Below, one piece after another: positions 1 through 7,723 of a DNA stretch of 40,522 bases. Made by a program: the position numbers and the translations under genes. The DNA is taken from the NCBI GenBank assembly GCA_002364245.1, contig DEXR01000049.1:7012-47533 (forward strand), read 5' to 3'. Origin of the DNA: Flavobacteriaceae bacterium UBA3179 (GTDB lineage: Bacteria > Bacteroidota > Bacteroidia > Flavobacteriales > Flavobacteriaceae). The notes under the pieces were generated by a model. That model searched no databases. It worked only from the letters and a program-made list of their open reading frames with translations, and was not told the DNA's origin. Every line of letters begins with the position of its first letter. The first letter of the stretch is position 1.

Positions 1-939
1 GTACGTTAAGCCTACTCTAAAATTATCGGCTATTTTAGCGATAGCACCTACTTGAGCTGAAAAACCAGAACCCAAGACAGAAAGATTGTTTTCAAAGCCA
101 ATTTGGTTAACCGTGCTGCCTTGATTGTTGTTAATTTCAGATAAATACGTGCTCTGACGGTAATCTATAACGTGCGAGTTTAAATTTATTCCGAAGAAAA
201 AATCGTCTGTGTATTGTGTGGCGAGATTTACAGTGTATTTTCCGCTATACCCGTCACTCAACAACACATATTCTTGATTGAAACTTCCTGGAGCTACATT
301 CGATATATATTCTGTGTTATTAGAGTTATTGGGGTCTGCTGGATCAAATATAAAGCCTTGATAACCTAAGAAAGCATTTTGTGCGGCAGTACCTTGCGTT
401 TCGCCCAGATAACTATATAAATCTGAAATAGATTCAGAGCCTTGTAATTGCAACAGGTTTAAAGGAATGCCTTGCGCTTGATTTAAAAAAAAGTCAGCAA
501 TGGAATTGTTTCCATTTCCTGCAATAAATAGTTCATTATCAAAATTTTGGGTATTGTTATAATTTATTCCTAAAGTAAATTTTTTCCAGTTTGAAGTTTC
601 ATCTGCATTGTCAAAAACAAATACTCCGCCTACTTGATTAAGGTTTACATCGCTCTTTAAGCTTTTTGCAAATGTGCCAAAATACAAGGTTTCATTATCG
701 GTGTCTCGAACGCCTGCTGAAATGTTTGCTTCATTTCGAAGAAAAACCGCACCACCTGCCGGATTAATGGCAATAGCCGATAAATCACCGCCTAAGGCAC
801 CAAAGGCACCGCTCATTGCATTGAATCTAGCGGTACCAGTTGTGTTTTCTTGACTGTAGCGTAAGCCATCAACAATGTTCTGGGCATTGATTGTCGCCAT
901 AGAAATGACCGTTATGAGCAAGAAAATACTTCTTTTCAT
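1..939 (-). CDS. OmpP1/FadL-family outer-membrane protein (N-terminal 313 residues; runs off the left edge)
   Basis: Open from ATG at 939 to base 1 without a stop, so the 3' end lies outside the window. The N-terminus is a signal peptide (MKRSIFLLITVISMATINAQ). It is followed by the Bacteroidota OmpP1/FadL/TodX signature around residues 26-60: GTARFNAMSGAFGALGGD, then SAIAINPAG. The last visible residues, FRVGLTY, fit a beta-barrel strand of the same family. The family forms outer-membrane channels, classically for hydrophobic compounds such as long-chain fatty acids; substrate in this paralogue is unknown. It lies 29 bp downstream of the lipoprotein gene on the same strand, so the two are probably co-transcribed. 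Family call is firm; transport specificity is not claimed. Confidence 0.85.
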   Translation of the reverse strand, partial: MKRSIFLLITVISMATINAQNIVDGLRYSQENTTGTARFNAMSGAFGALGGDLSAIAINPAGGAVFLRNEANISAGVRDTDNETLYFGTFAKSLKSDVNLNQVGGVFVFDNADETSNWKKFTLGINYNNTQNFDNELFIAGNGNNSIADFFLNQAQGIPLNLLQLQGSESISDLYSYLGETQGTAAQNAFLGYQGFIFDPADPNNSNNTEYISNVAPGSFNQEYVLLSDGYSGKYTVNLATQYTDDFFFGINLNSHVIDYRQSTYLSEINNNQGSTVNQIGFENNLSVLGSGFSAQVGAIAKIADNFRVGLTY

Positions 940-968
940 ATCAATTTTTTTAATTTTTTAATTGAAAA

Positions 969-2018
969 TTATCCTCGTCCGCCGCCTCGTCTGCTGCTTC
1001 CACTACTGCTTCGTACAGAACCTGAAGATCCTGAAGATCTACTGGAACTATTAATGCTGCTAGAGTTGCTAGAGCTGCGTATTGAACGTGTAGAAGGAGA
1101 GTAGGACCTTGTTCTTCTTGAGTTACTGTTGCTCCTTACTGAACGGGTGTTTGAACTTCTTCTAACGTTGTTAGATCTGCTATTAACCCTACTTCGGTTT
1201 TGCCTAACCGAGTTGTTAGATCTACGGTTAATAGTGCTGTTTCTCACAGATCTTGAATTGCTATTTCTAGCTTGTATCCTTCTTTGGTTTTCAGACCTAG
1301 AATAAGAACGTCTAGATGTGGTACTTGAAGATCTTCCACGAGCTTCAGTATTATTTCGGTTGTAATCGGTATTTCTCCTTCCTCTGTTGTAAGAGATGTT
1401 ATTATAATATCCGTTATAACCACCATTATAGTAACCTCCGTGACCATAATAACCGCCATAATAGCCACCATAAAAAGGATGGCCCCATCCATAATAACCA
1501 TAGCCATAGTAGCCTCCATAATAAGGATAGCCCCAACCACCAAAGCCTATGCCCCAATAAGGGCGATAATAGTTGTAGTATGGATTGCCCCAGTAGCTCC
1601 AATATGGACTTCCCCAATAACCATAGCCATAACCACTATTATAAATATTTACCGTAACGTCTTCAACATTACTGCCCCATGGGCCATAACCTTCGTTATA
1701 ATCTCTTTCTTCAATTATAATATATCCGTCATCATCCATATACTCTGAAGTAGTGTAGGCTTCAATATCGGTAAATACTAAATCTTCATCTTCAGGAATT
1801 TCCTCAAGTTCGTTAGATTTAGTATTAAAGTATTGTTTGTAATAATTTGCTCTATCTGAACTACCTTCCTCGTAAGCTACACCCTCCCTAGAATCGTAAA
1901 TGCCATCGGCATCTGAATACCCAGAGTTGTATGTTCCGCAGGAAGTGAGTACCAACGCTGTAATCCCCATAATTATAAAGGGAATGGTTCTTTTTTGTAT
2001 GTTGTATCGATATTGCAT
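969..2018 (-). CDS. Lipoprotein with Tyr/Gly-rich and Arg/Ser-rich low-complexity blocks
   Basis: Predicted 349 residues; I recognise no functional domain. Residues 11-27 form a lipoprotein signal ending in lipobox LVLTSC (Cys27), so the protein should be exported and lipid-anchored. Residues 67-120 are acidic. Residues 126-208 are almost entirely Gly, Tyr, Trp, Pro and Asn (repeats such as YYGYGYYGWG). Residues 209-349 switch to Arg, Ser and Asn (RSNNVRRSSNTRS) and end in RRGGGRG. The acidic, aromatic-glycine and basic blocks suggest a disordered, sticky surface polypeptide. An alternative start is Met17, which would shorten the signal peptide. It is transcribed toward the OmpP1/FadL gene 29 bp downstream and divergently from proS. 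A gene is certain; function is unknown. Confidence 0.8.
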   Translation of the reverse strand: MQYRYNIQKRTIPFIIMGITALVLTSCGTYNSGYSDADGIYDSREGVAYEEGSSDRANYYKQYFNTKSNELEEIPEDEDLVFTDIEAYTTSEYMDDDGYIIIEERDYNEGYGPWGSNVEDVTVNIYNSGYGYGYWGSPYWSYWGNPYYNYYRPYWGIGFGGWGYPYYGGYYGYGYYGWGHPFYGGYYGGYYGHGGYYNGGYNGYYNNISYNRGRRNTDYNRNNTEARGRSSSTTSRRSYSRSENQRRIQARNSNSRSVRNSTINRRSNNSVRQNRSRVNSRSNNVRRSSNTRSVRSNSNSRRTRSYSPSTRSIRSSSNSSSINSSSRSSGSSGSVRSSSGSSRRGGGRG

Positions 2019-2035
2019 AACTGCTTTTATTTTAA

Positions 2036-2066
2036 TTGTTGGACTTCTTAAAAATAACTAGTTTTG
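2036..2066 (+). promoter_or_regulatory. Promoter of proS (Bacteroidota type)
   Basis: TTG at 2036-2038, a 20-bp spacer, then TAGTTTTG at 2059-2066 match the TTG / TAnnTTTG consensus. The start of transcription would lie near 2071, giving a leader of about 63 nt before proS. Confidence 0.6.
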
Positions 2067-2104
2067 TCGAGATAAACGAGAACTAGTAATCATTTAACAC
2101 TATA

Positions 2105-2121
2105 GGCACAAGTTTTGTGCC
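2105..2121 (+). promoter_or_regulatory. Hairpin in the proS leader
   Basis: GGCACAA (2105-2111) and TTGTGCC (2115-2121) are perfect reverse complements separated by 3 nt. The hairpin ends 12 nt before the proS ATG, inside the predicted leader. It has no T-run and is not a terminator. It could influence ribosome loading or be an operator; neither is shown. Confidence 0.4.
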
Positions 2122-2133
2122 AAACTGCGGTAT

Positions 2134-3609
2134 ATGGCAAAGAACTTAACTACAAGAAGCGAAGATTATTCAAAATGGTACAATGAGTTGGTTATCAAGG
2201 CTGACCTTGCTGAAAACTCAGGTGTTAGAGGGTCTATGGTTATTAAACCATACGGTTATGGCATTTGGGAAAAAATGCAGGCCGAATTAGATAGAATGTT
2301 TAAAGAAACAGGGCATCAAAATGCGTACTTTCCGCTTTTTATCCCGAAATCCTATTTCAGCAAAGAAGCGAGCCATGTAGATGGTTTTGCTAAAGAATGT
2401 GCCGTAGTAACGCATTATCGTTTAAAAAATGATGAAGATGGGAAAGGTATCGTAGTTGATCCTGACGCGAAATTAGAAGAAGAGTTAATTGTTCGGCCTA
2501 CTTCCGAAACCATTATTTGGGATACGTATAGAAAATGGGTGCAATCGTATCGAGATTTACCCTTGTTGATTAACCAATGGGCCAATGTGGTGCGTTGGGA
2601 AATGCGAACACGTTTGTTTTTGCGTACAGCAGAATTTCTTTGGCAAGAAGGGCATACAGCGCATGCAACCGAAAAGGAAGCCATTGCCGAAGCAGAACAA
2701 ATGATGAACATCTATGCAGATTTTGCTGAAAACTATATGGCCGTTCCTGTGGTTAAAGGACTCAAAACCGAAAGCGAACGATTTGCCGGAGCTTTGGAAA
2801 CCTATTGTATTGAAGCGTTAATGCAGGACGGAAAAGCATTGCAAGCAGGAACTTCGCACTTTTTGGGACAGAATTTTGCCAAAGCATTTGATGTTAAGTT
2901 TGCTTCAAAAGAAGGGAAGCAAGAATATGTTTGGGCAACCTCTTGGGGCGTGTCTACCCGATTAGTGGGCGCATTGATTATGACGCACAGTGATGATAAT
3001 GGGTTGGTATTGCCACCAAAATTAGCACCAGACCAAGTTGTGATTGTACCTATTTACAGAAATGAAGAACAGTTTGATTCGGTTAGTGAAGTAGCAAAAG
3101 ATTTACAAGCTAAATTAAGAGCTGCTGGTATTCGTGTAAAATTTGATAATAGAGATACGCACAAGCCGGGCTGGAAGTTTAATGAATACGAATTAAAAGG
3201 GGTTCCGGTGCGTATTGCTATTGGGCCAAAAGATGTTGAAAAAGGCACCGTAGAGTTGGCTAGACGTGATACGTTAACCAAGGAGTTTGTAAACCAAGAT
3301 GAGGTGGTTGATAAAGTATCTGGCTTAATGACTGAAATTCAAGAAAATCTATTTAAAAAGGCGGTTGATTACAGAACAGAACACACTACTGAAGTAGATA
3401 GCTACGAAGAATTTAAAAAAGTGCTAAAATCTAAAGGCGGATTTATCTCTGCACATTGGGATGGAACCACAGAAACGGAAGATCAAATTAAAAACGATAC
3501 AAAAGCAACAATTAGATGTATTCCCTTGGATGGAGAAAAAGAAGCGGGAAGTTGCATGGTTACTGGAAAACCATCAAACCAACGCGTGTTGTTTGCAAAG
3601 GCGTATTAA
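2134..3609 (+). CDS. proS: Prolyl-tRNA synthetase, short (archaeal/eukaryotic-like) form
   Basis: Charges tRNA-Pro with proline in the cytosol. The 491-residue length and early sequence ([21 protein letters not shown]) match the short ProRS class that lacks the editing insertion of the E. coli enzyme. Class II signatures are visible: RPTSE at residues 121-125, and the motif-2 region [20 protein letters not shown] from residue 154. After these comes an anticodon-binding segment (VVIVPIYRN, then IRVKFDNRD and [17 protein letters not shown]) and a C-terminal domain ending in FAKAY. It has its own promoter and precedes tRNA-Glu and rpsT on the same strand, with about 80 bp to the tRNA. Confidence 0.97.
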   Translation: MAKNLTTRSEDYSKWYNELVIKADLAENSGVRGSMVIKPYGYGIWEKMQAELDRMFKETGHQNAYFPLFIPKSYFSKEASHVDGFAKECAVVTHYRLKNDEDGKGIVVDPDAKLEEELIVRPTSETIIWDTYRKWVQSYRDLPLLINQWANVVRWEMRTRLFLRTAEFLWQEGHTAHATEKEAIAEAEQMMNIYADFAENYMAVPVVKGLKTESERFAGALETYCIEALMQDGKALQAGTSHFLGQNFAKAFDVKFASKEGKQEYVWATSWGVSTRLVGALIMTHSDDNGLVLPPKLAPDQVVIVPIYRNEEQFDSVSEVAKDLQAKLRAAGIRVKFDNRDTHKPGWKFNEYELKGVPVRIAIGPKDVEKGTVELARRDTLTKEFVNQDEVVDKVSGLMTEIQENLFKKAVDYRTEHTTEVDSYEEFKKVLKSKGGFISAHWDGTTETEDQIKNDTKATIRCIPLDGEKEAGSCMVTGKPSNQRVLFAKAY

Positions 3610-3636
3610 TTTTTTTTAAAAAAGTTTCAAATCTAT

Positions 3637-3666
3637 TTGCAGAATTGAAAATGTGTTGTATTTTTG
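3637..3666 (+). promoter_or_regulatory. Promoter of tRNA-Glu / rpsT
   Basis: TTTG at 3636-3639 (TTG 3637-3639) is followed after 19 bp by TATTTTTG at 3659-3666. This is a perfect Bacteroidota -33/-7 pair placed about 22 bp upstream of the mature tRNA end. Confidence 0.65.
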
Positions 3667-3688
3667 CATCCGCAATTGAAAAACAATT

Positions 3689-3760
3689 GGCCCGTTCGTC
3701 TAGGGGTTAGGACGCCAGGTTTTCATCCTGGTAACAGGGGTTCGATTCCCCTACGGGCTA
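3689..3760 (+). tRNA. tRNA-Glu (anticodon TTC)
   Basis: The cloverleaf folds by eye. Acceptor GGCCCGT pairs with ACGGGCT (one G-T pair), with discriminator A at 3760. The anticodon stem CCAGG/CCTGG (3715-3719/3727-3731) encloses loop TTTTCAT, with anticodon TTC at 3722-3724. The T arm contains GGTTCGATTCC. CCA is not encoded (the next bases are CAAA), so it must be added enzymatically. It ends 20 bp before the rpsT start. Confidence 0.96.
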
Positions 3761-3780
3761 CAAATTAAAGAAAGAGAATT

Positions 3781-4032
3781 ATGGCGAATCACAAGTCAGC
3801 TTTAAAGAGAATTAGAAACAGCGAAACAAAGCGTTTACGTAACCGTTACCAGTTTAAAACTACGCGTAACGCGATTAAGAAGCTGAAAGATGCTACGAAC
3901 AAGAAAGAGGCTGAAAAGCTTTTTCCTGAAGTAACGTCTATGATTGATAAATTAGCGAAAAACAACGTTATTCACGATAACAAAGCAGCTAATTTAAAGT
4001 CTCAGATTTCAAGACACATCGCAGCGCTATAA
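3781..4032 (+). CDS. rpsT: 30S ribosomal protein S20
   Basis: An 83-residue, very basic protein starting MANHKSALKRIRNSETKRLRN and ending in SRHIAAL, as in the S20 family. S20 binds 16S rRNA early in assembly of the small subunit. Length matches the family. The gene follows tRNA-Glu by 20 bp and shares its promoter, so tRNA processing would release the rpsT message with a very short leader. A strong intrinsic terminator follows 24 bp after the stop. Confidence 0.97.
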   Translation: MANHKSALKRIRNSETKRLRNRYQFKTTRNAIKKLKDATNKKEAEKLFPEVTSMIDKLAKNNVIHDNKAANLKSQISRHIAAL

Positions 4033-4056
4033 GCAACGTTTTTTAAGAAAAATTTT

Positions 4057-4090
4057 AAAGCCCTTTCAGGAAACTGAAAGGGCTTTTTTG
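4057..4090 (+). terminator. Intrinsic terminator of tRNA-Glu / rpsT
   Basis: AAAGCCCTTTCAG (4057-4069), loop GAAA, and CTGAAAGGGCTTT (4074-4086) form a perfect 13-bp stem followed by T residues. Confidence 0.9.
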
Positions 4091-4280
4091 TTTTAAATAA
4101 TTTGAGTGTTAATAAATCGAGTAACAACTTTCAGCGGCCTTTTAAAATTAGGTGACTTATTTAATTTTATACTATTATTAATTATAAAAAACGTGGAAAG
4201 CACGAAGTCATGACAGATTAAATTAATTAAAAAAGTAAGAGGTTACATATTTAAATGTGTAGCTATTTGTCAAAGTTTTT

Positions 4281-4300
4281 TAAACATATTAATATGTTTA
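4281..4300. repeat. Perfect 20-bp palindrome (candidate operator)
   Basis: TAAACATATT followed immediately by its exact reverse complement AATATGTTTA. A weaker, related palindrome (ACATATTTAAATGTGT, 4245-4260) lies 38 bp upstream centre to centre. Both sit in a gene-free stretch. The right half includes TATGTTTA (4293-4300), one base from the -7 consensus TAnnTTTG. Confidence 0.45.
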
Positions 4301-4304
4301 GATT

Positions 4305-4398
4305 ACAGTGTAGAAAAATTGAATAAATACTTTATAATTTGTTCAATATTTTTAATCTTGAGAGAACTGCTTGAGCCTCCGTAAAGGAGGTTTTTACT
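4305..4398 (+). ncRNA. Candidate small RNA ending at an orphan intrinsic terminator
   Basis: The region from 4093 to 4399 has no coding gene. A plus-strand terminator (CCTCC 4376-4380, loop GTAAA, GGAGG 4386-4390, then T5) has no gene upstream of it, since rpsT already has its own. Upstream is a 10-bp stem: ATTGAATAAA (4318-4327) pairs with TTTGTTCAAT (4338-4347) with one G-U. Further upstream, TTG (4267-4269) and TATGTTTA (4293-4300), 23 bp apart, resemble a promoter. Together they would give a structured transcript of about 90 nt. No RNA family is recognised. It could instead be decayed intergenic sequence. Confidence 0.25.
4376..4395 (+). terminator. Orphan intrinsic terminator
   Basis: A 5-bp GC-rich stem CCTCC/GGAGG with a 5-nt loop is followed by TTTTT on the plus strand. 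On the minus strand the hairpin is followed by CTCAAG, so it is not a terminator for coaD, which ends just to the right at 4400. Confidence 0.5.
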
Positions 4399-4399
4399 T

Positions 4400-4843
4400 T
4401 TAGAAAGGCACCAAACTACCATAATCCCCATCATTTCGGGCGATATCGCGTACAATAGAAGAAGAAACGTGCGATACGGCTGGAGAAGCCACTAAAAATA
4501 CACTTTCAACATTCATCACTTCGGCATTGGCTTGGGCGATGGTTTGCTCGTAGGTAAAGTCGGCTGTGTTGCGAACACCTCGAAGAATATACTGCGCGTT
4601 TTCAGCTTTACAGAAATCGGCTGTGAGTCCTTTATACGTTTTTACCGTTACGGCATCAAACTCTTTAAAAGCATCTTCAATAAACTGCTTTCGGTCCTCA
4701 AGCGGGAACATATATTTTTTTTCGGCATTCACACCTATGGCGATGATAATTTCGTCAAACAACGGCAACGCACGTTTTATAATATCAACATGACCTATAG
4801 TAATAGGATCGAAAGAACCAGGAAAAAGCGCGCGTTTTTTCAT
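4400..4843 (-). CDS. coaD: Phosphopantetheine adenylyltransferase
   Basis: Transfers AMP from ATP to 4'-phosphopantetheine to make dephospho-CoA, the penultimate step of CoA synthesis. The 147-residue protein begins MKKRALFPGSFDPITIGHVDI, with the nucleotidyltransferase TxGH motif (TIGH) at residues 16-19. It also has YILRGVRNTADFTYE and the C-terminal VSSSIVRDIA, equivalent to the ISSTxVR ATP-binding motif. Length is at the short end of the family but both ends are intact. It follows ddl by 57 bp on the same strand and is probably co-transcribed with it. Confidence 0.96.
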   Translation of the reverse strand: MKKRALFPGSFDPITIGHVDIIKRALPLFDEIIIAIGVNAEKKYMFPLEDRKQFIEDAFKEFDAVTVKTYKGLTADFCKAENAQYILRGVRNTADFTYEQTIAQANAEVMNVESVFLVASPAVSHVSSSIVRDIARNDGDYGSLVPF

Positions 4844-4900
4844 TATAAAGTTGTTTTATGTTTTTTTATTCTACTTCTAACAGCGAAGCGGTCTCACATC

Positions 4901-5887
4901 TTAGTCGGGTACGACTAAAACGTCATCTACCAAAATACTAAAAAATTCTGTAAGTGTCATTCCAGATTCACGTACTTGTTGTGGTACAATGCTTTCTGGT
5001 GATAAACCAGGATTGGTGTTGGTTTCAATAAAGTATGGGGTGCCTTTTTGAATGATAAAGTCACTTCGGCTAATGCCGTTCATATTTAATACTTCATATA
5101 TTTTCTTAGCTTCAGCTTGTATTTTCTGTGTTTCTTCTTCAGAAATACGTGCCGGAGTTATTTCTTCCGAAGCACCTAAATATTTAGCTTCGTAGTCAAA
5201 AAATTCATTTTGCGAAACAATTTCAGTAGTTGGTAAAGCAACAATTTTTCCATTGTTTTTATATACACCTACTTGTACTTCGGTGCCTATTAAAGCGGTT
5301 TCAATTAACACCTCGTGGTCTTCTTCATAGGCTTTTTCAATAGCAGGAAGCAATTCGTCCATTTCTTTTACTTTACTAACCCCAAAGCTAGAGCCAGCTC
5401 TATTTGGTTTTACGAAGCAAGGAAGGCCTACTTTTTTTATAATTTCCTCTTTATCTATGTTGCTGCCTTTATTTACGTAGTAGGAATTGGCGCAATTAAT
5501 TCCGAAGCCTTTTAAAACGGATAAACAATCCCGTTTGTTAAAGCTCAACGCGGCTTGGTAATATCCAGCACTGGTTTGAGGAACGCCTACTAAACGCAAG
5601 TATGCTTGAAGCTGGCCGTCTTCGCCGGGCGTACCGTGAATACAGTTAAAAACAGCATCTGGTTTAATGGTTGTTCCGTCTTTATCAAAACTGAAATCTT
5701 CTTTATGAACAGGATGCTTTGTTCCATCTTCTGAAACGTAAAACCAGCCTTCTTTTAGAATATGAATAGGATATGCATGATATTTTTCTTTATCCAAAAA
5801 GTCGCAAACCATGGCTCCACTTTTAAGTGAAATTTCAAATTCGCTTGAATAACCGCCCATAGCGACGGCGATATGTTTTTTTGCCAT
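4901..5887 (-). CDS. ddl: D-alanine--D-alanine ligase
   Basis: Joins two D-alanines with ATP for peptidoglycan precursors in the cytosol. The protein has 328 residues. The N-terminus MAKKHIAVAMGGYSSEFEISL carries the glycine-rich GGYSSE motif. The ATP-grasp portion shows PCFVKPNRAGSSFGVSKV, HEVLIETALIGTEVQVGV and the catalytic metal-binding ISRSDFIIQKGTPYFIETNTNPGLS. The first-domain sequence CIHGTPGEDGQLQAYL is also typical. The ATG at 5887 follows a perfect -7 element by 26 bp. The divergently oriented PASTA gene starts 97 bp away. Confidence 0.97.
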   Translation of the reverse strand: MAKKHIAVAMGGYSSEFEISLKSGAMVCDFLDKEKYHAYPIHILKEGWFYVSEDGTKHPVHKEDFSFDKDGTTIKPDAVFNCIHGTPGEDGQLQAYLRLVGVPQTSAGYYQAALSFNKRDCLSVLKGFGINCANSYYVNKGSNIDKEEIIKKVGLPCFVKPNRAGSSFGVSKVKEMDELLPAIEKAYEEDHEVLIETALIGTEVQVGVYKNNGKIVALPTTEIVSQNEFFDYEAKYLGASEEITPARISEEETQKIQAEAKKIYEVLNMNGISRSDFIIQKGTPYFIETNTNPGLSPESIVPQQVRESGMTLTEFFSILVDDVLVVPD

Positions 5888-5913
5888 ACCAAAATTTTAA
5901 AAATAACGTTTAA

Positions 5914-5921
5914 CAAAAATA
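5914..5921 (-). promoter_or_regulatory. -7 promoter element of ddl-coaD
   Basis: On the minus strand this reads TATTTTTG, a perfect TAnnTTTG match. No clear TTG is present at the -33 position. Confidence 0.45.
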
Positions 5922-5958
5922 TGACTAATCCATAGAAAGATACTAACTTTAGGTTTGT

Positions 5959-5966
5959 TATTTTTG
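5959..5966 (+). promoter_or_regulatory. -7 promoter element of the PASTA-rluD operon
   Basis: TATTTTTG, perfect match to TAnnTTTG, 18 bp upstream of the ATG at 5985. It lies back to back with the ddl -7 element 37 bp away. Confidence 0.5.
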
Positions 5967-5984
5967 CCTATCAATATATAATGT

Positions 5985-6614
5985 ATGACATTTTTCAGAT
6001 TCCTCTTCACCAAAGCTTTTTTAAAACAATTGTTATTAGCCATTTTGGCTTTAGTCGTATTGAGTTTCCTCGTAATGTGGTGGCTTAAGGGCACTACCAA
6101 CCACGGTCAAAAAATTGAAGTTCCTAGTTTGAGCAAGCTGTCTTTAGACCTTGTTGAAGACAAACTGGATGAAATGGATTTGAGGTACGAAATATTGGAT
6201 TCTGCCAATTACAATCCAGATTTTCCTAAATATTCGGTAATTGAACAAATTCCGAAGGCTGGAAAATTTGTAAAAGAAGACCGAAAAATCTACTTGTACT
6301 TAAATCCTTCGGGCTATCGAAAAATACAAGTGCCCAATGTAATTGGAAGAACCCGCCGTCAAGCAGAACCTACGTTGTTGGCTATGGGTTTTGAAATAGG
6401 GAAGATAAGCTACCGCCCCGATATAAGTGATCAAGTAAAAGAACTTCGCTATAAAGGTGAAAAATTGGAACCAGGGACTGAAATTCAAAAAACAGCCGTG
6501 ATCGACTTAATTGTTGGTGATGAGTCCTTAAATCGTGTACATGAAGAGAACGATGAAAATGATGAAACTGAAGATGAAATGCAACCTACTGAAATAGACG
6601 ATAATGACCAATAA
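5985..6614 (+). CDS. Membrane-anchored PASTA-domain protein
   Basis: 209 residues. Residues about 13-34 form one transmembrane helix (LKQLLLAILALVVLSFLVMWW). The rest is periplasmic and contains two PASTA modules: roughly residues 41-110 (VPSLSKLSLDLVEDKLDEM to IYLYLNPSG) and 111-178 (VPNVIGRTRRQAEPTLLAMG to AVIDLIVG). The tail is acidic (NDENDETEDEMQPTEIDDND). PASTA domains elsewhere bind peptidoglycan stem peptides or PBPs; no kinase domain is present here. ATG at 5985 was preferred over ATG at 5981, which opens a different, short frame. It overlaps the downstream pseudouridine synthase gene by 11 bp, implying translational coupling. The divergent neighbour ddl is a cell-wall gene. Confidence 0.9.
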   Translation: MTFFRFLFTKAFLKQLLLAILALVVLSFLVMWWLKGTTNHGQKIEVPSLSKLSLDLVEDKLDEMDLRYEILDSANYNPDFPKYSVIEQIPKAGKFVKEDRKIYLYLNPSGYRKIQVPNVIGRTRRQAEPTLLAMGFEIGKISYRPDISDQVKELRYKGEKLEPGTEIQKTAVIDLIVGDESLNRVHEENDENDETEDEMQPTEIDDNDQ

Positions 6615-7650
6615 TACTACTGAAGAAAACACAGAAGATTCCGGAAATGACGATTTATATGAACATTATCGTTATGTAGCCGATAAAGGCCAGCAACCGC
6701 TTAGGGTAGATAAATACCTGATGAACAGAATTGAAAATGCTACGCGGAATAAAATTCAGAAAGCTGCTAAGGACGGAAACATTTATGTGAACGATGTTGC
6801 GGTAAAACAAAACTATAAAGTAAAACCAGGCGATGTGGTGACCGTTCTTTTTGAGCATCCACCGTATGAAAATTTATTGGTTCCGGAAGATATCCCGATT
6901 GATATTGTATATGAAGATGATGATGTTTTAGTGGTTAATAAAGAGCCAGGAATGGTGGTTCATCCAGGGCACGGCAATTACAGTGGGACATTAATCAACG
7001 CGCTTACCTTTCATTTTGACAACCTTCCGAACAATAGTAGTAACCGCCCAGGTTTAGTACACCGAATTGACAAAGATACGAGCGGACTTCTTGTAGTTGC
7101 TAAAACAGAAGAGGCCATGACGCATTTATCCAAACAGTTTTTCAATAAAACGACTGAGCGAGAATATGTCGCTCTGGTTTGGGGGAATGTAGATGAAGAA
7201 TCTGGTACTGTTGAAGGTAATATTGGCCGTCATCCAAAAAATAGGCTACAGAATACCGTTTTTGAAGATGATGAAGATGAAACACGTGGAAAACACGCAG
7301 TAACCCACTTTAAAGTATTGGAGCGATTGGGGTATGTAACCTTACTCTCTTGTAGGCTAGAAACTGGTAGAACACACCAAATACGTGTTCATTTAAAACA
7401 CATTGGTCATACCTTATTTAATGACGAACGATATGGTGGCGATAAAATTTTAAAAGGAACTACTTTTACAAAATACAAACAGTTTGTAGACAATTGTTTT
7501 AAAGCATTACCAAGACAAGCGCTGCATGCCAGAACATTAGGTTTTGTGCATCCCACCACGGGAGAAATGAAACGTTTTGAATCTCAAATACCGGACGATA
7601 TGGAAGCGTGTTTAGAGAAATGGCGAAACTATTCGAAGCACGCTATTTAA
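6604..7650 (+). CDS. RluA/RluD-family 23S rRNA pseudouridine synthase
   Basis: 348 residues. An S4-type RNA-binding domain (about 31-95: LRVDKYLMNRIENATRNKIQ to VKPGDVVTVLF) precedes the synthase domain. The catalytic motif HRIDKDTSGLLVVAKT contains the conserved Asp, and RLETGRTHQIRVHLKHIGH is also typical. By family it isomerises uridines in helix-69-type sites of 23S rRNA; the exact target is inferred only from similarity to RluD. The start ATG overlaps the end of the PASTA gene, a pairing typical of Flavobacteriaceae. A bidirectional terminator follows 18 bp after the stop. Confidence 0.93.
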   Translation: MTNNTTEENTEDSGNDDLYEHYRYVADKGQQPLRVDKYLMNRIENATRNKIQKAAKDGNIYVNDVAVKQNYKVKPGDVVTVLFEHPPYENLLVPEDIPIDIVYEDDDVLVVNKEPGMVVHPGHGNYSGTLINALTFHFDNLPNNSSNRPGLVHRIDKDTSGLLVVAKTEEAMTHLSKQFFNKTTEREYVALVWGNVDEESGTVEGNIGRHPKNRLQNTVFEDDEDETRGKHAVTHFKVLERLGYVTLLSCRLETGRTHQIRVHLKHIGHTLFNDERYGGDKILKGTTFTKYKQFVDNCFKALPRQALHARTLGFVHPTTGEMKRFESQIPDDMEACLEKWRNYSKHAI

Positions 7651-7668
7651 TTGGTTAAATAGAATAAA

Positions 7669-7702
7669 AAAAATCCGAAGCAACTCACTTCGGATTTTTT
7701 TA
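7669..7702. terminator. Bidirectional intrinsic terminator
   Basis: AAATCCGAAG (7671-7680), loop CAACTCA and CTTCGGATTT (7688-7697) form a perfect stem, flanked by an A-run on the left and a T-run on the right. It serves the converging synthase gene (plus) and FG-GAP protein gene (minus). Confidence 0.88.
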
Positions 7703-7723
7703 TTAGTTATAAATGAGCGTTTA

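Noticed and set aside
1244..1748. Several overlapping open frames in the Tyr/Gly-rich gene, on both strands
   Set aside because: Shadows of the repetitive coding sequence, with unnatural Met/Ile/Val or His-rich composition and no promoter.
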